Shown: positions 18,364 through 28,517, numbered from the stretch's first letter. The stretch: 64,000 nucleotides of DNA from Schaalia sp. 19OD2882 (GCF_018986735.1 NZ_CP065521.1:1612001-1676000); one strand, 5' to 3'. The notes: generated from the letters alone by a model not told the origin. Made by a program: numbers and translations.

Positions 18364-18828
18364 TCAACCCTGGTTGAAAAAGGAGCCACGGCGAGACTGG
18401 TGCAGGTCTCCCGTGACCTCGATCGAGCGAGGAGACAGGAGGAACACGTTGCTGGTGACCTTCTCGATCACTCCGTGCAGACCGAAGGTCAGGCCCACGG
18501 CGAAGTCGACGAGACGCCGAGCCTCGTCATGCTTCATGTCCGTGAGGTTGATGATGACCGGGATGCCCTTGCGGAAGGCCTCGCCGATGGCCGGGGCCTC
18601 GTTGAAGGACTCGGGGTGACTGGTGAAGATGCGGGACCGGTCGGCCTCCGACAGCACCGGTTCCTCACGCACCACGGGAGCCAGGCTGGGGCGTGGGGCC
18701 GGAACGATGGGCGTGACCTCGGCCAGTTCCTCCTCGAATTCGAAGGAATCCTGGTCTGCTTCGACTTGGTCGGTGGAGTACCACCCCATGAAACGACGCG
18801 CCTTGGCTCCGAAGGACTCACCCATCAC
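18364..18828 (-). CDS. sepF: Cell division protein SepF
   Basis: A 154-residue protein that anchors FtsZ to the membrane and bundles it; it stands in for FtsA, which actinobacteria lack. An N-terminal amphipathic stretch (GAKARRFMGWYS) is followed by an acidic linker. The SepF fold starts at PESFNEAPAIGEAFRKGIPV and continues with IINLTDMKHDEARRLVDFAV, GLTFGLHGVIEKVTSNVFLL and SPRSIEV. GTG 18828 overlaps the pgeF stop; the adjacent ATG at 18825 is equally good, both behind GAGGAG. Confidence 0.95.
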   Translation of the reverse strand: MMGESFGAKARRFMGWYSTDQVEADQDSFEFEEELAEVTPIVPAPRPSLAPVVREEPVLSEADRSRIFTSHPESFNEAPAIGEAFRKGIPVIINLTDMKHDEARRLVDFAVGLTFGLHGVIEKVTSNVFLLSPRSIEVTGDLHQSRRGSFFNQG

Positions 18829-19673
18829 CCGTTCTCCTCACTCGTGGTTCCGGTGGTGCCAAGGTAGCGTCCGCGACTCCCGTGTCGACCAAGACACGCC
18901 CACGGGTGGCCGACGGGCCCCTGCCACTTCTGACACGCGGCGGGCCATGTCCGCACCAGACCCGCTTGGCGTCCGCTGCGCGGATCTCTGCGGTGAGAAT
19001 GCAATGAGGGGTCCTCGATGGTGCACCGCGGGTCGACCTCGACCTCGCCGATTCCCAGGTCGAGCAGCTGCCCGCGTGCCGCACCGGGCAGGTCCAGGGC
19101 GGGAGTTCCCCATGTGGTCCGCGAGCGGACACCCGGGTGGGTGAGTTCCGCCCGACGGACCATGTCCTCGGGGATCTCGTAGCAGCGACCGCAGGCCGCC
19201 GGGCCAATGACGGCACGCACTGCGGCGAGCTCCACGTCGATGCCGCGAAGGACCTCGACGGCGCGTTCGAGGATTCCGCCGAGCAGTCCGGGTCTGCCCG
19301 CGTGCACGGCCGCAACCACTCCGGGGGCGAGCAGAAGGAGCGGCAGGCAGTCCGCCGTCATGACGGCCAACGCAGGGGGGTCCTGCCAATCCCGGGCGTC
19401 GAGCACCACGCCGTCGGCGGCGACAGGGCCGAGTTCGCCGGGCATCGACTCTTCGGGACAGGTGTCCCGGGTGATGAGGGCGACCTCTGTCGAGTGGGTC
19501 TGGTCCATCCACACGATGGGGGCGCCGACCCGGCGAGCGAGGTGCTCACGGCGGGTGTGGACCGTGTCAGGGTCGTCCCCGACGTGCAGACCGAGGTTCT
19601 CGCGCAGAGGGTCGGAGCCCTCCCCCGCGGTGGTGAAGCAGGTGAGGGCTCCGTAGCGGTCCTGGGCGGACAT
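18825..19673 (-). CDS. pgeF: Peptidoglycan editing factor PgeF (YfiH/laccase-domain)
   Basis: A 282-residue multicopper-oxidase-like fold that removes misincorporated residues from peptidoglycan precursors in characterised homologues. Metal and active-site strings: WMDQTHSTEV, AVMTADCLPLLL, VVAAVHAGRPGLLGGILE, GPAACGRCYEI and CTIEDPSLHSHRRD. The family normally ends near GRQAGLV; here about 40 extra residues follow, running into the sepF start. The extension may be real or may occupy the place of a lost gene; a yggS-type PLP-protein gene, often present here, is missing. ATG 19673 lies 4 nt after ftsZ. Confidence 0.88.
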   Translation of the reverse strand: MSAQDRYGALTCFTTAGEGSDPLRENLGLHVGDDPDTVHTRREHLARRVGAPIVWMDQTHSTEVALITRDTCPEESMPGELGPVAADGVVLDARDWQDPPALAVMTADCLPLLLLAPGVVAAVHAGRPGLLGGILERAVEVLRGIDVELAAVRAVIGPAACGRCYEIPEDMVRRAELTHPGVRSRTTWGTPALDLPGAARGQLLDLGIGEVEVDPRCTIEDPSLHSHRRDPRSGRQAGLVRTWPAACQKWQGPVGHPWACLGRHGSRGRYLGTTGTTSEENG

Positions 19674-19677
19674 TGGC

Positions 19678-20988
19678 TCAGCGCAGGAAGTCCGGCAGGT
19701 CGAGTTCCTCCGGACGCTCCTCCTCGTCGAAGATCCTCGGGACTTCCAGCGAACGGTCCTCGTGCCGATCAGGAAGTACCGGCTCGGGCAGGGCGGGTTC
19801 GGGTCGAGGCTCGACCACCGGCACGCGCCGGGTGGGGATCTCCGGGGTGGCTCGGTGCTGCGGGGTCGCGACGGGCACCTGCCCCAGGGGGCGCACGGCG
19901 GGTTCGTCGACCTCGGCGACGGACACCGCCACGGGCACAGGAGGGGCGACGGGTGCGGCGTAGGCGGGCACCTGGGCGGCCGGGATCGCCGGGCGCACCA
20001 GGGAGGCGGGCGCCTGTGCGGCCTCCGCCGACCCACGTCCGCTGCGGTCGTCGAATCCGGCGGCAATGATCGTCACACGGATCTCGTCGCCCAGGGCGTC
20101 GTCGGAGACCTGGCCGAAGATGATGTTGGCCTCGGGGTGGACTGCTTCACGCACCAGTTGGGCGGACTGGTTGATCTCGTGCAGGCCCACGTCGGAGCCG
20201 CCCTGGAAGAACATGAGGACACCGTGGGCGCCGTCGATCGAGGCTTCGAGCAGAGGCGAGGAGATCGCGGTCTCGACGGCGCGCAGTGCGCGGTCCTCAC
20301 CGGTGGCGGCACCGATGCCCATGAGGGCGCTGCCCGCATCCTTCATGACGGACTTGACGTCGTTGAAGTCGACGTTGATCGTGCCCGGGGTGGTGATGAG
20401 CTCCGTGATGCCCTGGACGCCGGAGAGAAGGACCTGGTCGGCGGCGCGGAAGGCGTCGAGGACGGAGATACCGGGGTCGGAAATCTTCAGCAGACGATCA
20501 TTGGGGATGACGATGAGAGTGTCGACCTCGGCGCGCAGGTCCTCGACCCCACGGTCGGCCTGGGCGGCTCGGCGGTTGCCTTCGAAGGAGAAGGGACGGG
20601 TGACCACGCCGACGGTCAGCGCGCCCGCACTGCGGGCCATGCGGGCCACGACCGGGGCGGCGCCGGTGCCGGTGCCGCCACCCTCACCTGCGGTGACAAA
20701 GACCATGTCGGCCCCGGCGACGGACTCGGCGATCTCGTCGACGTGGTCCTCTGCAGCCTGGCGTCCCACGGCGGGGTCGGCACCTGCGCCGAGTCCGTGG
20801 GTGAGGTCGCGTCCGATGTCCAGTTTGGTCTCCGCATCGGACATGAGGAGCGCTTGGGCGTCGGTGTTCACGGCGATGAAGTCGACTCCCTTGAGTCCGA
20901 CTTCGATCATCCGGTTGACGGCGTTGACGCCGCCGCCACCCACGCCGACAACCTTGATGACCGCCAACTGGTTCTGGAGTGCCACCAT
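19678..20988 (-). CDS. ftsZ: Cell division GTPase FtsZ
   Basis: A 436-residue tubulin homologue that forms the Z-ring. [17 protein letters not shown], the GTP signature [15 protein letters not shown] (about residues 98-112), [15 protein letters not shown] [12 protein letters not shown] with the catalytic T7 loop DFNDVKSVM, and IIAAGFDD. A variable Pro/Val/Ala linker ends in ELDLPDFLR, the conserved tail that binds SepF. Start at ATG 20988 behind GGAGAAGG. Confidence 0.98.
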   Translation of the reverse strand: MVALQNQLAVIKVVGVGGGGVNAVNRMIEVGLKGVDFIAVNTDAQALLMSDAETKLDIGRDLTHGLGAGADPAVGRQAAEDHVDEIAESVAGADMVFVTAGEGGGTGTGAAPVVARMARSAGALTVGVVTRPFSFEGNRRAAQADRGVEDLRAEVDTLIVIPNDRLLKISDPGISVLDAFRAADQVLLSGVQGITELITTPGTINVDFNDVKSVMKDAGSALMGIGAATGEDRALRAVETAISSPLLEASIDGAHGVLMFFQGGSDVGLHEINQSAQLVREAVHPEANIIFGQVSDDALGDEIRVTIIAAGFDDRSGRGSAEAAQAPASLVRPAIPAAQVPAYAAPVAPPVPVAVSVAEVDEPAVRPLGQVPVATPQHRATPEIPTRRVPVVEPRPEPALPEPVLPDRHEDRSLEVPRIFDEEERPEELDLPDFLR

Positions 20989-21118
20989 GTGTCCTTCTCC
21001 TCGATCCGAGCAAACCTTCAACCTCAGGTTGAAGGTTCATGTTCCTCATGCCTTCTGCCGGGAGAAAGGTAGGGGCGACCCCGGGGCGACTCAAGCGTCC
21101 ACGCGGGCGTGTCGGAGG

Positions 21119-22162
21119 TCAGGCCGTCACGGGGTGTGCGGGTGAGGACACGTCGTAGACCTTCGACGGCCTCTCCTTGACGAGGACGGCCAAGACCTTG
21201 GCCTTCAGGGCCGTGTCCCCCGGACTACCCCACCGGACCACTTGGGCACCGTCAAGCGTCAGGGTGACCGTGCGACCATCGGTGGCGAACTCCGTCACCC
21301 GGCCCCGAAGGGCCGGGTCCAGCGCAGCGGAGACCTCCAGGAGCGCCGCAGTCGAAGCCGCGCGCCCCTTGTCCGCGGGCAGCACGAGGACTGGCTGCCC
21401 CGCACTGGGAGCCCCGTCGACCTTCAGGACCACACCGTCCTGGTCGATGTGTCGCCAGGACTCGCCTTCTCGCTCATTGGCCACCGCCACCCGCGCTGTG
21501 AGGACCACGTCGATTCCGGCCGGCCATCGCCGGGTCAGTGTGGCGTCCTTGACGGGAGTGAGTTTCTCGACGGCGGCCTCGGCGCTGGCAAGGTCCACCC
21601 GGGGCAGCGGGGTTCCGACCGCCTGGCCGAGGGCCTGGAGCACTTGTGAGCGGGGCAGGACCTCTTCGTCGATGCCGGTGACCCTGACCTGGGCCTCCTG
21701 GACTTCGAGCAGCGGCGAGCACCACACGGCCCAGATCGCCGCCACGACCAGACCCACGGTGGTCACCAGCGCGACGAGGCGTCCCAGGCGCAGACGCAGC
21801 AGCGCCGAACGTCTTTCGCTGCGACGTTCCTCGATCGAGGCCGCCGGGGAATCCTGGGCCGGACCCATGACCTGGGAGGCGTCGGCGGCGCCGATCGGGC
21901 GACGCAGGATGTCGGCAGGGCGCGTCAGGGTCCCCCCCGACTCCGCCGAAGCGGCCTCACTTCGGGGCTGGAGCCGGGAGAGTTCCTTCGAGGGGGCCTC
22001 GTCCTGGGCCCTGGAAGGGCGACGAGGGCGTTGCCGCTTCGACGAGGACGGCGCCCCGGCGCCGGAGTGCGACTCAGGAGTCGCTCCAGCCGGGCGACGC
22101 GCCTCGGGCTCGCCCTCGCGTGCGCGCCGACGAGTCGACCTGGGCCTCGGCGGGTGCTTCAC
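21119..22162 (-). CDS. ftsQ: Cell division protein FtsQ
   Basis: A 347-residue bitopic protein of the FtsQ-FtsL-FtsB divisome subcomplex. A long basic, Arg/Ser/Pro-rich cytoplasmic region (about 130 residues) precedes one membrane segment (LVALVTTVGLVVAAIWAVW) and the POTRA domain (LLEVQEAQVRVTGIDEEVL...QVLQALGQAVGTPLPRVD) with RWPAGIDVVLTARVAVA. GTG 22162 overlaps the murC stop as GTGA and is preferred to an ATG 33 nt upstream inside murC. A 130-nt gap separates it from ftsZ, room for an ftsZ promoter. Confidence 0.9.
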   Translation of the reverse strand: MKHPPRPRSTRRRAREGEPEARRPAGATPESHSGAGAPSSSKRQRPRRPSRAQDEAPSKELSRLQPRSEAASAESGGTLTRPADILRRPIGAADASQVMGPAQDSPAASIEERRSERRSALLRLRLGRLVALVTTVGLVVAAIWAVWCSPLLEVQEAQVRVTGIDEEVLPRSQVLQALGQAVGTPLPRVDLASAEAAVEKLTPVKDATLTRRWPAGIDVVLTARVAVANEREGESWRHIDQDGVVLKVDGAPSAGQPVLVLPADKGRAASTAALLEVSAALDPALRGRVTEFATDGRTVTLTLDGAQVVRWGSPGDTALKAKVLAVLVKERPSKVYDVSSPAHPVTA

Positions 22163-23544
22163 TGTGCCGGGCTCCCGCCCTCGTCCTCGGCCCACACGTC
22201 AAGGGCCACCGGGGCGCAGCGGGTGATCGACCCTGCACCCATGGTCAGAAGGATTCCACCCCGGCGCGTGGCCCGTGCGGCCACACGGGTCGCCTCCTCC
22301 ATGTCCGGGACGAAGACCGCCCCGGGCACCTTGGAGGAGATCACCGTCGAATCCACGCCCTCGACCGGGTCCTCACGAGCGGCATAGATGTCCGTGAGCA
22401 CGACGGTGTCCGCCGCGGACAAAGCTTGGGCGAAACGATCGGCGAAGTTCAAGGTGCGTGAGTACAGGTGCGGTTGGAAGACGACGCTCACCTGGGCGTC
22501 GCCGGCCACGGTGCGCGCCTGGGCGATTGCTGCGGCGACCTCGGTCGGATGGTGGGCGTAGTCGTCGACGACCCGACGACCGCCGGCCTGCCCGCGCATT
22601 TCGAATCGGCGCGAGGTCCCGGTGAACTCTCCGAGCGCCCTCGCCATCGCCTCGGGCGCCACACCCAGTTCACGACCGACCACCCACGCGCCGGCGGCGT
22701 TGAGGATGTTGTGTTCTCCGGGCACCGCCAGCTCCAGATCGACCCGGTCCTCGCCGTGGGTCAGGACGGCCTTGACGCCACTTGCCGTGGCCTCCACCTC
22801 GGTGATCGCCACGTCAGGTGCGCTCTGACAACGCTCAAGGCGGCCATAGGTCAGGACGCGGCAGGTGCCGCGCACAGCGGCGGCAAGGCGCGCGGCGCCC
22901 TCGTCCTCTCCGCAGACAACCAACGACCCACCCGGCACGACACGGCCCGCGAAGCGGACGAAGACCTCTTCGAAAGCCTCACGCGACCCGTAGTGGTCCA
23001 AGTGGTCCGGCTCGACATTGGTCACCAGGGCGACTGTGGGCGTGTAGTTCAGGAAGGAGCCGTCGGATTCGTCGGCCTCCGCCACGAAGACGTCTCCGCC
23101 GCCCACGTGTGCACCCGACCCGAATTGAGGGACCACTGCCCCCACCGCCGCCGACGGATCCAGTCCTGCCGCCGACAGGGCCACGGTGAGCATGCCGGAA
23201 GTGGTGGTCTTCCCGTGCGCGCCGGCCACTGCGACGAAACGCATGCCCTCGGATGCGACGGCCAAGGCCTGGGAACGGTGGATCACCTGCTGGCCGCGCT
23301 CCCGGGCACAGGCAAGTTCGACATTGGACTCGCGAACCGCGGAGCTCACGACCACCACGGCGTCAGCCGGTACATGCGCCGCGTCATGCCCCACCCAGGC
23401 GGTCACTCCGAGTGTGCGCAGGCGCTCCAGGACATCCGACTCGACCTGGTCCGATCCGGTGACCACATGGCCACGAGCGGCCAGCAGTTCGGCAATGACG
23501 CTCATCCCGGCGCCGCCGATCCCGATGAAGTGGTAAGCGCTCAT
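22159..23544 (-). CDS. murC: UDP-N-acetylmuramate--L-alanine ligase
   Basis: A 461-residue ligase adding the first amino acid to UDP-MurNAc. Rossmann start YHFIGIGGAGMSVIAELL, ATP loop VAGAHGKTTTSGML, LNYTPTVALVTNVEPDHLDHY, and the C-terminal domain GRRVVDDYAHHPTEVAAAI. Its ATG overlaps the murG stop as ATGA. Standard length and motif order. Confidence 0.97.
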   Translation of the reverse strand: MSAYHFIGIGGAGMSVIAELLAARGHVVTGSDQVESDVLERLRTLGVTAWVGHDAAHVPADAVVVVSSAVRESNVELACARERGQQVIHRSQALAVASEGMRFVAVAGAHGKTTTSGMLTVALSAAGLDPSAAVGAVVPQFGSGAHVGGGDVFVAEADESDGSFLNYTPTVALVTNVEPDHLDHYGSREAFEEVFVRFAGRVVPGGSLVVCGEDEGAARLAAAVRGTCRVLTYGRLERCQSAPDVAITEVEATASGVKAVLTHGEDRVDLELAVPGEHNILNAAGAWVVGRELGVAPEAMARALGEFTGTSRRFEMRGQAGGRRVVDDYAHHPTEVAAAIAQARTVAGDAQVSVVFQPHLYSRTLNFADRFAQALSAADTVVLTDIYAAREDPVEGVDSTVISSKVPGAVFVPDMEEATRVAARATRRGGILLTMGAGSITRCAPVALDVWAEDEGGSPAQ

Positions 23545-24659
23545 CGGTGGCCCTCCTTCGCCACCTCTTCGACGATGTCGGCCAGCTCTGTGGCGGCGTC
23601 GACATGGCCCAGGTCGGCCGATGCGCGGGCCATTTCCTCCAGATCGTCCGAAACCAGCATGGGCATCACCCTTTCACGCACCACCTGCGCAGTGAAACGC
23701 GCGTCATCGACCAGGATCGCCCCACCCGAGGCCACATGGTCTGCGGCATTGAGCTTCTGTTCCCCGTTGCCGATCGCCAAGGGCACGTACACGCAGGGCA
23801 CTCCCAGGGCCGTCATCTCGGCCACGGTGCCTGCGCCGGAGCGGCACACCGCCAAGTCGGCGACAGCCAAAGCGTCCTCCATGGTGGACAGGTAGTCCAG
23901 GACAAGCCATCGCTCGGCGACGCCAGCGGCCTCGACGGCTTCACGGACGGCGCCGTCCTTGCCCTTGCCTGTCAGGTGGACCACCTGGACCCCTTCGGGC
24001 AAGTCGGCGGCCGCCCCGGTGACCGCCTCGTTCACATGCAGGGCACCCAACGAACCACCCGTGACGAGCAGTGTGCGCGCCTGCGGATCAATGCCCAGTC
24101 GCTTCGCCGCACCGGCACGCCTCGAGCACGAGCGCTGCGGGTCACGACGGTCGGCCGCCAGGTGGGCGATCGCGGCGCGCAGAGGCAGACCCGTGGTCAC
24201 AGTGCGTCCCTTGCGGCAGCGCAGAGGTGTCGAGTCGAAGGTGAGGGCCACGACATCGGCGAAGGAGGCGCCGACCTTGTTCGCCAGTCCCGGCGAGGCA
24301 TTCTGTTCGTGGACGACCACCGGTACCTTCGCCCCACGGGCGGCCAAGTAGGCCGGGGTCGACACGTAGCCACCGAAGCCCACCAACGCGTCGGCACCCT
24401 CCAGGACCCGTCGGCAATGCTCGACAGTGCGCTGCAGGCGCACCGGTAGCGTGAGCAGTGCAGGTGAGGGCCTGCGCGGCAGCGGCACCTTCGCAATGGT
24501 CTCCATGTCGAAGCCTGCGGCGGGCACCAGGTCCGCTTCGAGTCCCTCGGCTGTTCCCAGGACGGTGATCCGAGCTCCGCGTGAGCGCAGCACATCGGCG
24601 GTGGCCAGGAGCGGGTTCACATGACCCGCAGTCCCCCCACCTGCGAGGACGATCCTCAT
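23541..24659 (-). CDS. murG: Lipid II synthase MurG
   Basis: A 372-residue GT-B glycosyltransferase that adds GlcNAc to lipid I at the inner membrane face. N-terminal LAGGGTAGHVNPLLATADVL, GFGGYVSTPAYLAA, VVVHEQNASPGLANK, the donor-binding TGGSLGALHVNEAV and CRSGAGTVAEMTALGVPCVYVP. Overlaps ftsW and murC by 4 nt, so the three are coupled. Confidence 0.97.
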   Translation of the reverse strand: MRIVLAGGGTAGHVNPLLATADVLRSRGARITVLGTAEGLEADLVPAAGFDMETIAKVPLPRRPSPALLTLPVRLQRTVEHCRRVLEGADALVGFGGYVSTPAYLAARGAKVPVVVHEQNASPGLANKVGASFADVVALTFDSTPLRCRKGRTVTTGLPLRAAIAHLAADRRDPQRSCSRRAGAAKRLGIDPQARTLLVTGGSLGALHVNEAVTGAAADLPEGVQVVHLTGKGKDGAVREAVEAAGVAERWLVLDYLSTMEDALAVADLAVCRSGAGTVAEMTALGVPCVYVPLAIGNGEQKLNAADHVASGGAILVDDARFTAQVVRERVMPMLVSDDLEEMARASADLGHVDAATELADIVEEVAKEGHR

Positions 24660-25987
24660 GACGACTCCTTGACTGTGGGGGACAAGACCCTCTCGCCACG
24701 TCGGCGGGCACCTGAGGACCGGCGACGGGGGCCACGCCGCGGGTCACGTCCGGCCGAGGATTCGTCCGGCGACCCGAAGACGAACATCCCCGCCTGTTGC
24801 CTGGCCAGTGCCGCCACCACACCGATGGCCACCGAGGTGAAGAGGAATGAGGATCCACCATAGGACACGAGCGGCAACGGCACGCCGATGACGGGCCCCA
24901 CTCCCGTCACTGACATGACGTTGATGACCGTCTGTCCGCCGATCCACGACGCCACTCCCCCGGTGACCACTGCGGTGAAGAGGTCGTCGGTGGCCGCCGC
25001 CACCCGGATCATCCCCCAGACCAGGGCGCCGATGCACAGCAGGACCGTGAGCGTGCCCAGCAGGCCGAACTCCTCACCGATGATCGCCAGGATGAAGTCG
25101 GTGTGGGCGGCCTGCAGGTAGTTCCACTTCTCTCGCGAGGCCCCCGGACCGAGCCCGGTCAGGCCACCGGAACCCAGCGCCCACAGGGCATGGTCGATCT
25201 GTTCGGGTTTGGCGAGGTCGCGTGCGGTGGTGTTCCACGGCAGGACTGCAAGGACGCGATCGATGCGCGACTGCTTCATGAACACGAACAGGGACAGCAA
25301 GGGCACCGACAGTGCGCAGAGCCACGCGAACCACTTTCCCGGAAGGCCGGCGACCCACGTGGCGCCGATGGCGGCAAGGCCCACGACCATGGCGGTGCCC
25401 ATGTCGTGGCCGAGCATGACGTCCCCCAAGGTGACCACGATGGGGATGCCGACGGTCACCGCCATCTGGCGCCAGTCGGACAGGCGGGCTCCCGGGCGGG
25501 CGAGAATCCGCCCGATGGCGATGACCAGCGCCAACTTGAGGAACTCGGAGGGCTGGATGAGGAAGGGGACGCCGGGCACACGCAGCCAGTTCGTGTTGCC
25601 GCCCGAGGAGGCGCCCAGCGGGGTCAGGACCAGCAGCTGGAAGACCAGGGCGGCTCCGAAGGTGGGCAGCGCCAACGAGTACCAGAAGCGGCGGGGAACG
25701 AAACTGGCAATGGCGGCGATCAGCAGTGCCACCAGGACGATGACCAGCTGGTGGGTGGCGAAGGTGAGATACGGGTTGGCGTCGGCCAGGATCGTCGTGA
25801 CCGCCGAGGCGGAAAAGCCCATGACCAGTCCGAATCCGGTGAGGATGAGGGCCGGCAGGACCACCAAGTAGTAGCTGAGCACGGGGTTCAACGCCGCACG
25901 CGCATGCCCCTCCCCCTTCGAGGCGAAGGGGGAGACGAAGGTGACATGCGGAAGGTGCGCCCCCAGACGCTCGATCCACGCGGTCAC
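24656..25987 (-). CDS. ftsW: Lipid II polymerase FtsW
   Basis: A 443-residue SEDS glycosyltransferase with about ten membrane segments, polymerising septal peptidoglycan with FtsI. The SEDS signature includes FLIQPSEFLKLALVIAIGRI, GHDMGTAMVVGLAAI, GLGPGASREKWNYLQAAHTD, FILAIIGEEFGLLGTL and VPLPLVSYGGSSFL. The C-terminal tail is Arg/Ser-rich. GTG 25987 overlaps the murD stop as GTGA and follows GGAAGG, which decides the start over longer in-frame ATGs. Confidence 0.95.
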   Translation of the reverse strand: MTAWIERLGAHLPHVTFVSPFASKGEGHARAALNPVLSYYLVVLPALILTGFGLVMGFSASAVTTILADANPYLTFATHQLVIVLVALLIAAIASFVPRRFWYSLALPTFGAALVFQLLVLTPLGASSGGNTNWLRVPGVPFLIQPSEFLKLALVIAIGRILARPGARLSDWRQMAVTVGIPIVVTLGDVMLGHDMGTAMVVGLAAIGATWVAGLPGKWFAWLCALSVPLLSLFVFMKQSRIDRVLAVLPWNTTARDLAKPEQIDHALWALGSGGLTGLGPGASREKWNYLQAAHTDFILAIIGEEFGLLGTLTVLLCIGALVWGMIRVAAATDDLFTAVVTGGVASWIGGQTVINVMSVTGVGPVIGVPLPLVSYGGSSFLFTSVAIGVVAALARQQAGMFVFGSPDESSAGRDPRRGPRRRSSGARRRGERVLSPTVKESS

Positions 25988-27438
25988 GAGGACCTTCCCC
26001 ACTGCTCGGCCAGTCGCCGTACGGCGTCGGCGAAGGCGTCGCCGCGCTGCCCGTAGTTGTCGAACTGGTCCCAAGAAGCACAGGCGGGGGCCAGGAGCAC
26101 GGTGTCACCCGGGCGGGACAGGGCCACGGCCTCGTTGACGACGGAGAACATCCAGTCCTCGTGGCCATCGACTTCGACGACGGGCACACCCGGAGCATTG
26201 GCTGCCAATGCGCGCGCCAAGTCCGTCCGGTCGGCCCCGATGAGGACCACTCCACGCAGGTGGGAGGCGACCCGGGCGATGGACTCGTCGAAGACCTGTC
26301 CCTTCGGATCACCACCGACGATCCACACGGTGCTGTGCTGCGGCATGCCGCGCAGGGAGGCTTCCGCAGCGTGCGCATTGGTCGCCTTGGAGTCGTCGAT
26401 CCACGTGAGGTCGGCGGTGCGGGCCACGACGGCACGTCTGTGCCCGGAAGGGCGGAAGGAACGAAGGCCGGCGGCCACCGCTTCCGGGGCGACTCCCACG
26501 CCCCTGGCCAGGGCCGCGGCCGTGAGGGCGTCGGAGACGACCGCTGGAGTCGGGTGGTCTCCGTAGGCGTCGGCCAGGTCGGCGACCTTGGCAAGGACGA
26601 TGCCGACGCGGGCCCGGTCCTCGCCGTATGCGCGGTCGACCAGCAGCAGCTCACCCTCGTCCTCGACCAGACCCACCTGGGAGCGCGCCGGCACCCCCAA
26701 GGTGGTGCCGATGGCGCGGGCGCCCTCGACGACATCGGCCTCTTCGACCATGCGCTCCACGGTGCGGTCCTCGGAGGGGTAGACGCAGGCGACGCGCGTG
26801 TGGGTGTAGATGCGTGCCTTGTCGGCAGCGTAGGCCTCGGTGGTCAGGTGCCAGTCGAGGTGGTCGGAGTCGACGTTGAGACAGCAGGAGGCCGTCGGGC
26901 TCATCGAGTGGGTGGTGTGCAGTTGGAAGCTGGACAATTCGACGGCGAAGACCTCCGCCTCGGAGTCGATCGCCGTGCAGATCGGCGTGCCGATGTTGCC
27001 GACCTCCATGGCACGCCTGCCGTCGGCGCGCAGGATCTCGGCGAGCATCCCCACAGTGGTCGTCTTGCCATTGGTTCCGGTCACGCAGATCCACGGGCGG
27101 CCCGCGTGCTCTCCCGCCTCCTGCAGCTGCCAGGCCAGCTCCACCTCACCCCACACGGGGATGCCGGCAGCCTCGGCCATGGCGAAGACGGGGGCGTGTC
27201 CGGGCACTCCCGGGGAGACGACGATCGTCGAGGGCGCAGCCTCGACGACCGCGCGGGCCAGGGCCTGCGGATCGGCGTCCACGTGCACCGCCGCATCAGG
27301 CAACTCAGGTGACGAGGACGAGGCGCCTTCGCGTCCGTCGAAGGCGAGGACGCGGACTCCTCGGGCGCGCAGCGCAGAAGCTGCGGCCTTTCCGGAGGAC
27401 CCCCAGCCCACGATGGCGACCGGCGATTGCAGGATCAC
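25984..27438 (-). CDS. murD: UDP-N-acetylmuramoylalanine--D-glutamate ligase
   Basis: A 484-residue Mur ligase adding D-glutamate. VAIVGWGSSGKAAASALRAR, the P-loop VTGTNGKTTTVGMLAEIL, VELSSFQLHTTHSMSP, LNVDSDHLDWH, WIDDSKATNAHAAEASLRGM and VLLAPACASWDQFDNYGQRG with DAF. GTG 27438 overlaps mraY as GTGA; GTG 27447 is a nearby alternative. Confidence 0.96.
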   Translation of the reverse strand: MILQSPVAIVGWGSSGKAAASALRARGVRVLAFDGREGASSSSPELPDAAVHVDADPQALARAVVEAAPSTIVVSPGVPGHAPVFAMAEAAGIPVWGEVELAWQLQEAGEHAGRPWICVTGTNGKTTTVGMLAEILRADGRRAMEVGNIGTPICTAIDSEAEVFAVELSSFQLHTTHSMSPTASCCLNVDSDHLDWHLTTEAYAADKARIYTHTRVACVYPSEDRTVERMVEEADVVEGARAIGTTLGVPARSQVGLVEDEGELLLVDRAYGEDRARVGIVLAKVADLADAYGDHPTPAVVSDALTAAALARGVGVAPEAVAAGLRSFRPSGHRRAVVARTADLTWIDDSKATNAHAAEASLRGMPQHSTVWIVGGDPKGQVFDESIARVASHLRGVVLIGADRTDLARALAANAPGVPVVEVDGHEDWMFSVVNEAVALSRPGDTVLLAPACASWDQFDNYGQRGDAFADAVRRLAEQWGRSS

Positions 27439-28517
27439 AGTCTCGACACCCACTCGGCGTAGAAGAGGGCGGCTCCGAGCACTGCGAAGAGGGCGGCGAT
27501 CAGCCAGAAGCGGATGACGATGGTGATCTCCTTCCACCCCTTCTGCTCGAAGTGGTGGTGGATCGGAGCCATGAGGAAGATGCGTCTGCGGGTGAGTTTG
27601 AAGAAGCCGACCTGGATGACCACGGACATCGTGGTGATGACGAAGAGGCCTCCCATGACCACCGCGAAGAACTCAGTGTTCGTCAGGATGGACACACCAG
27701 CCACCGCACCTCCCAGTGCCAAGGACCCGGTGTCCCCCATGAAGATCTGCGCCGGTGAGGCGTTCCACCACAGGAATCCGGCAAGCGAGCCCACCAGTGC
27801 CGCGCAGAAGACCGCCAGGTCCAGTGGGTCGCGGGTCGGGTAGCAGGCTTGGACGTTGAGGGTCGAGCCGCCGCAGGACTGCAACTGCTGGAAGAAGGTG
27901 ACGAAGGTGTAGGCCGTGAAGAAGAAGATCGAGGCACCGGCAGCCAACCCGTCCAACCCGTCGGTGAGGTTGACGGCATTCGACCAGGCGGCGATGAGGA
28001 AGTTCGCCCACAGGACGAACAGGATGACTCCGACGACGAGGCCGGCGAAGGCCAGGGACAGGGTGAGGTCCGCAGTGACCATGATCTGCATGCTGGCCGG
28101 TGTGGTGCCGTTCTCGTCGGGGATCGTCAGGGCAGCGAAACCGAAGACGGAGGCCACGGCCAGCTGGCCGATCATCTTGGCACCTGCGTGCAGGCCCAGG
28201 CTGCGCTGGCGCATGATCTTGATGCCGTCGTCCAGCAGGCCGATGAAGCCCAGTCCCACGAAGAGGAAGCCCAGCAGGACACCCGACCAGGTCGGTCCCC
28301 CGTTGACGACCATCCCGCACAGCCAGGCGATGACCGTGGAGGTGATGAACACGACGCCTCCCATGGTGGGGGTTCCACGCTTGGTGAGGTGCTGGGTGGG
28401 TCCGTCCTGACGGATGAACTGGCCGTAGTGGTGGGCGACCAGCCACTTGATGAAGACGGGGGTGAGGCCGTTGGACAGGGCCAGTCCCAGTCCGAAGGCG
28501 ATGATGATGCCGATCAT
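27435..28517 (-). CDS. mraY: Phospho-MurNAc-pentapeptide translocase MraY
   Basis: A 360-residue polytopic enzyme that makes lipid I from UDP-MurNAc-pentapeptide and undecaprenyl phosphate. TKRGTPTMGGVVFITST, GLGFIGLLDDGIKI with the Mg-binding Asp pair, SNAVNLTDGLDGLAAG, FMGDTGSLALGGAVAG and LMAPIHHHFEQKGW are all intact. The loop following the NLTDGLDGLA motif contains two cysteines. It overlaps murF and murD by 4 nt each. Confidence 0.97.
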   Translation of the reverse strand: MIGIIIAFGLGLALSNGLTPVFIKWLVAHHYGQFIRQDGPTQHLTKRGTPTMGGVVFITSTVIAWLCGMVVNGGPTWSGVLLGFLFVGLGFIGLLDDGIKIMRQRSLGLHAGAKMIGQLAVASVFGFAALTIPDENGTTPASMQIMVTADLTLSLAFAGLVVGVILFVLWANFLIAAWSNAVNLTDGLDGLAAGASIFFFTAYTFVTFFQQLQSCGGSTLNVQACYPTRDPLDLAVFCAALVGSLAGFLWWNASPAQIFMGDTGSLALGGAVAGVSILTNTEFFAVVMGGLFVITTMSVVIQVGFFKLTRRRIFLMAPIHHHFEQKGWKEITIVIRFWLIAALFAVLGAALFYAEWVSRL

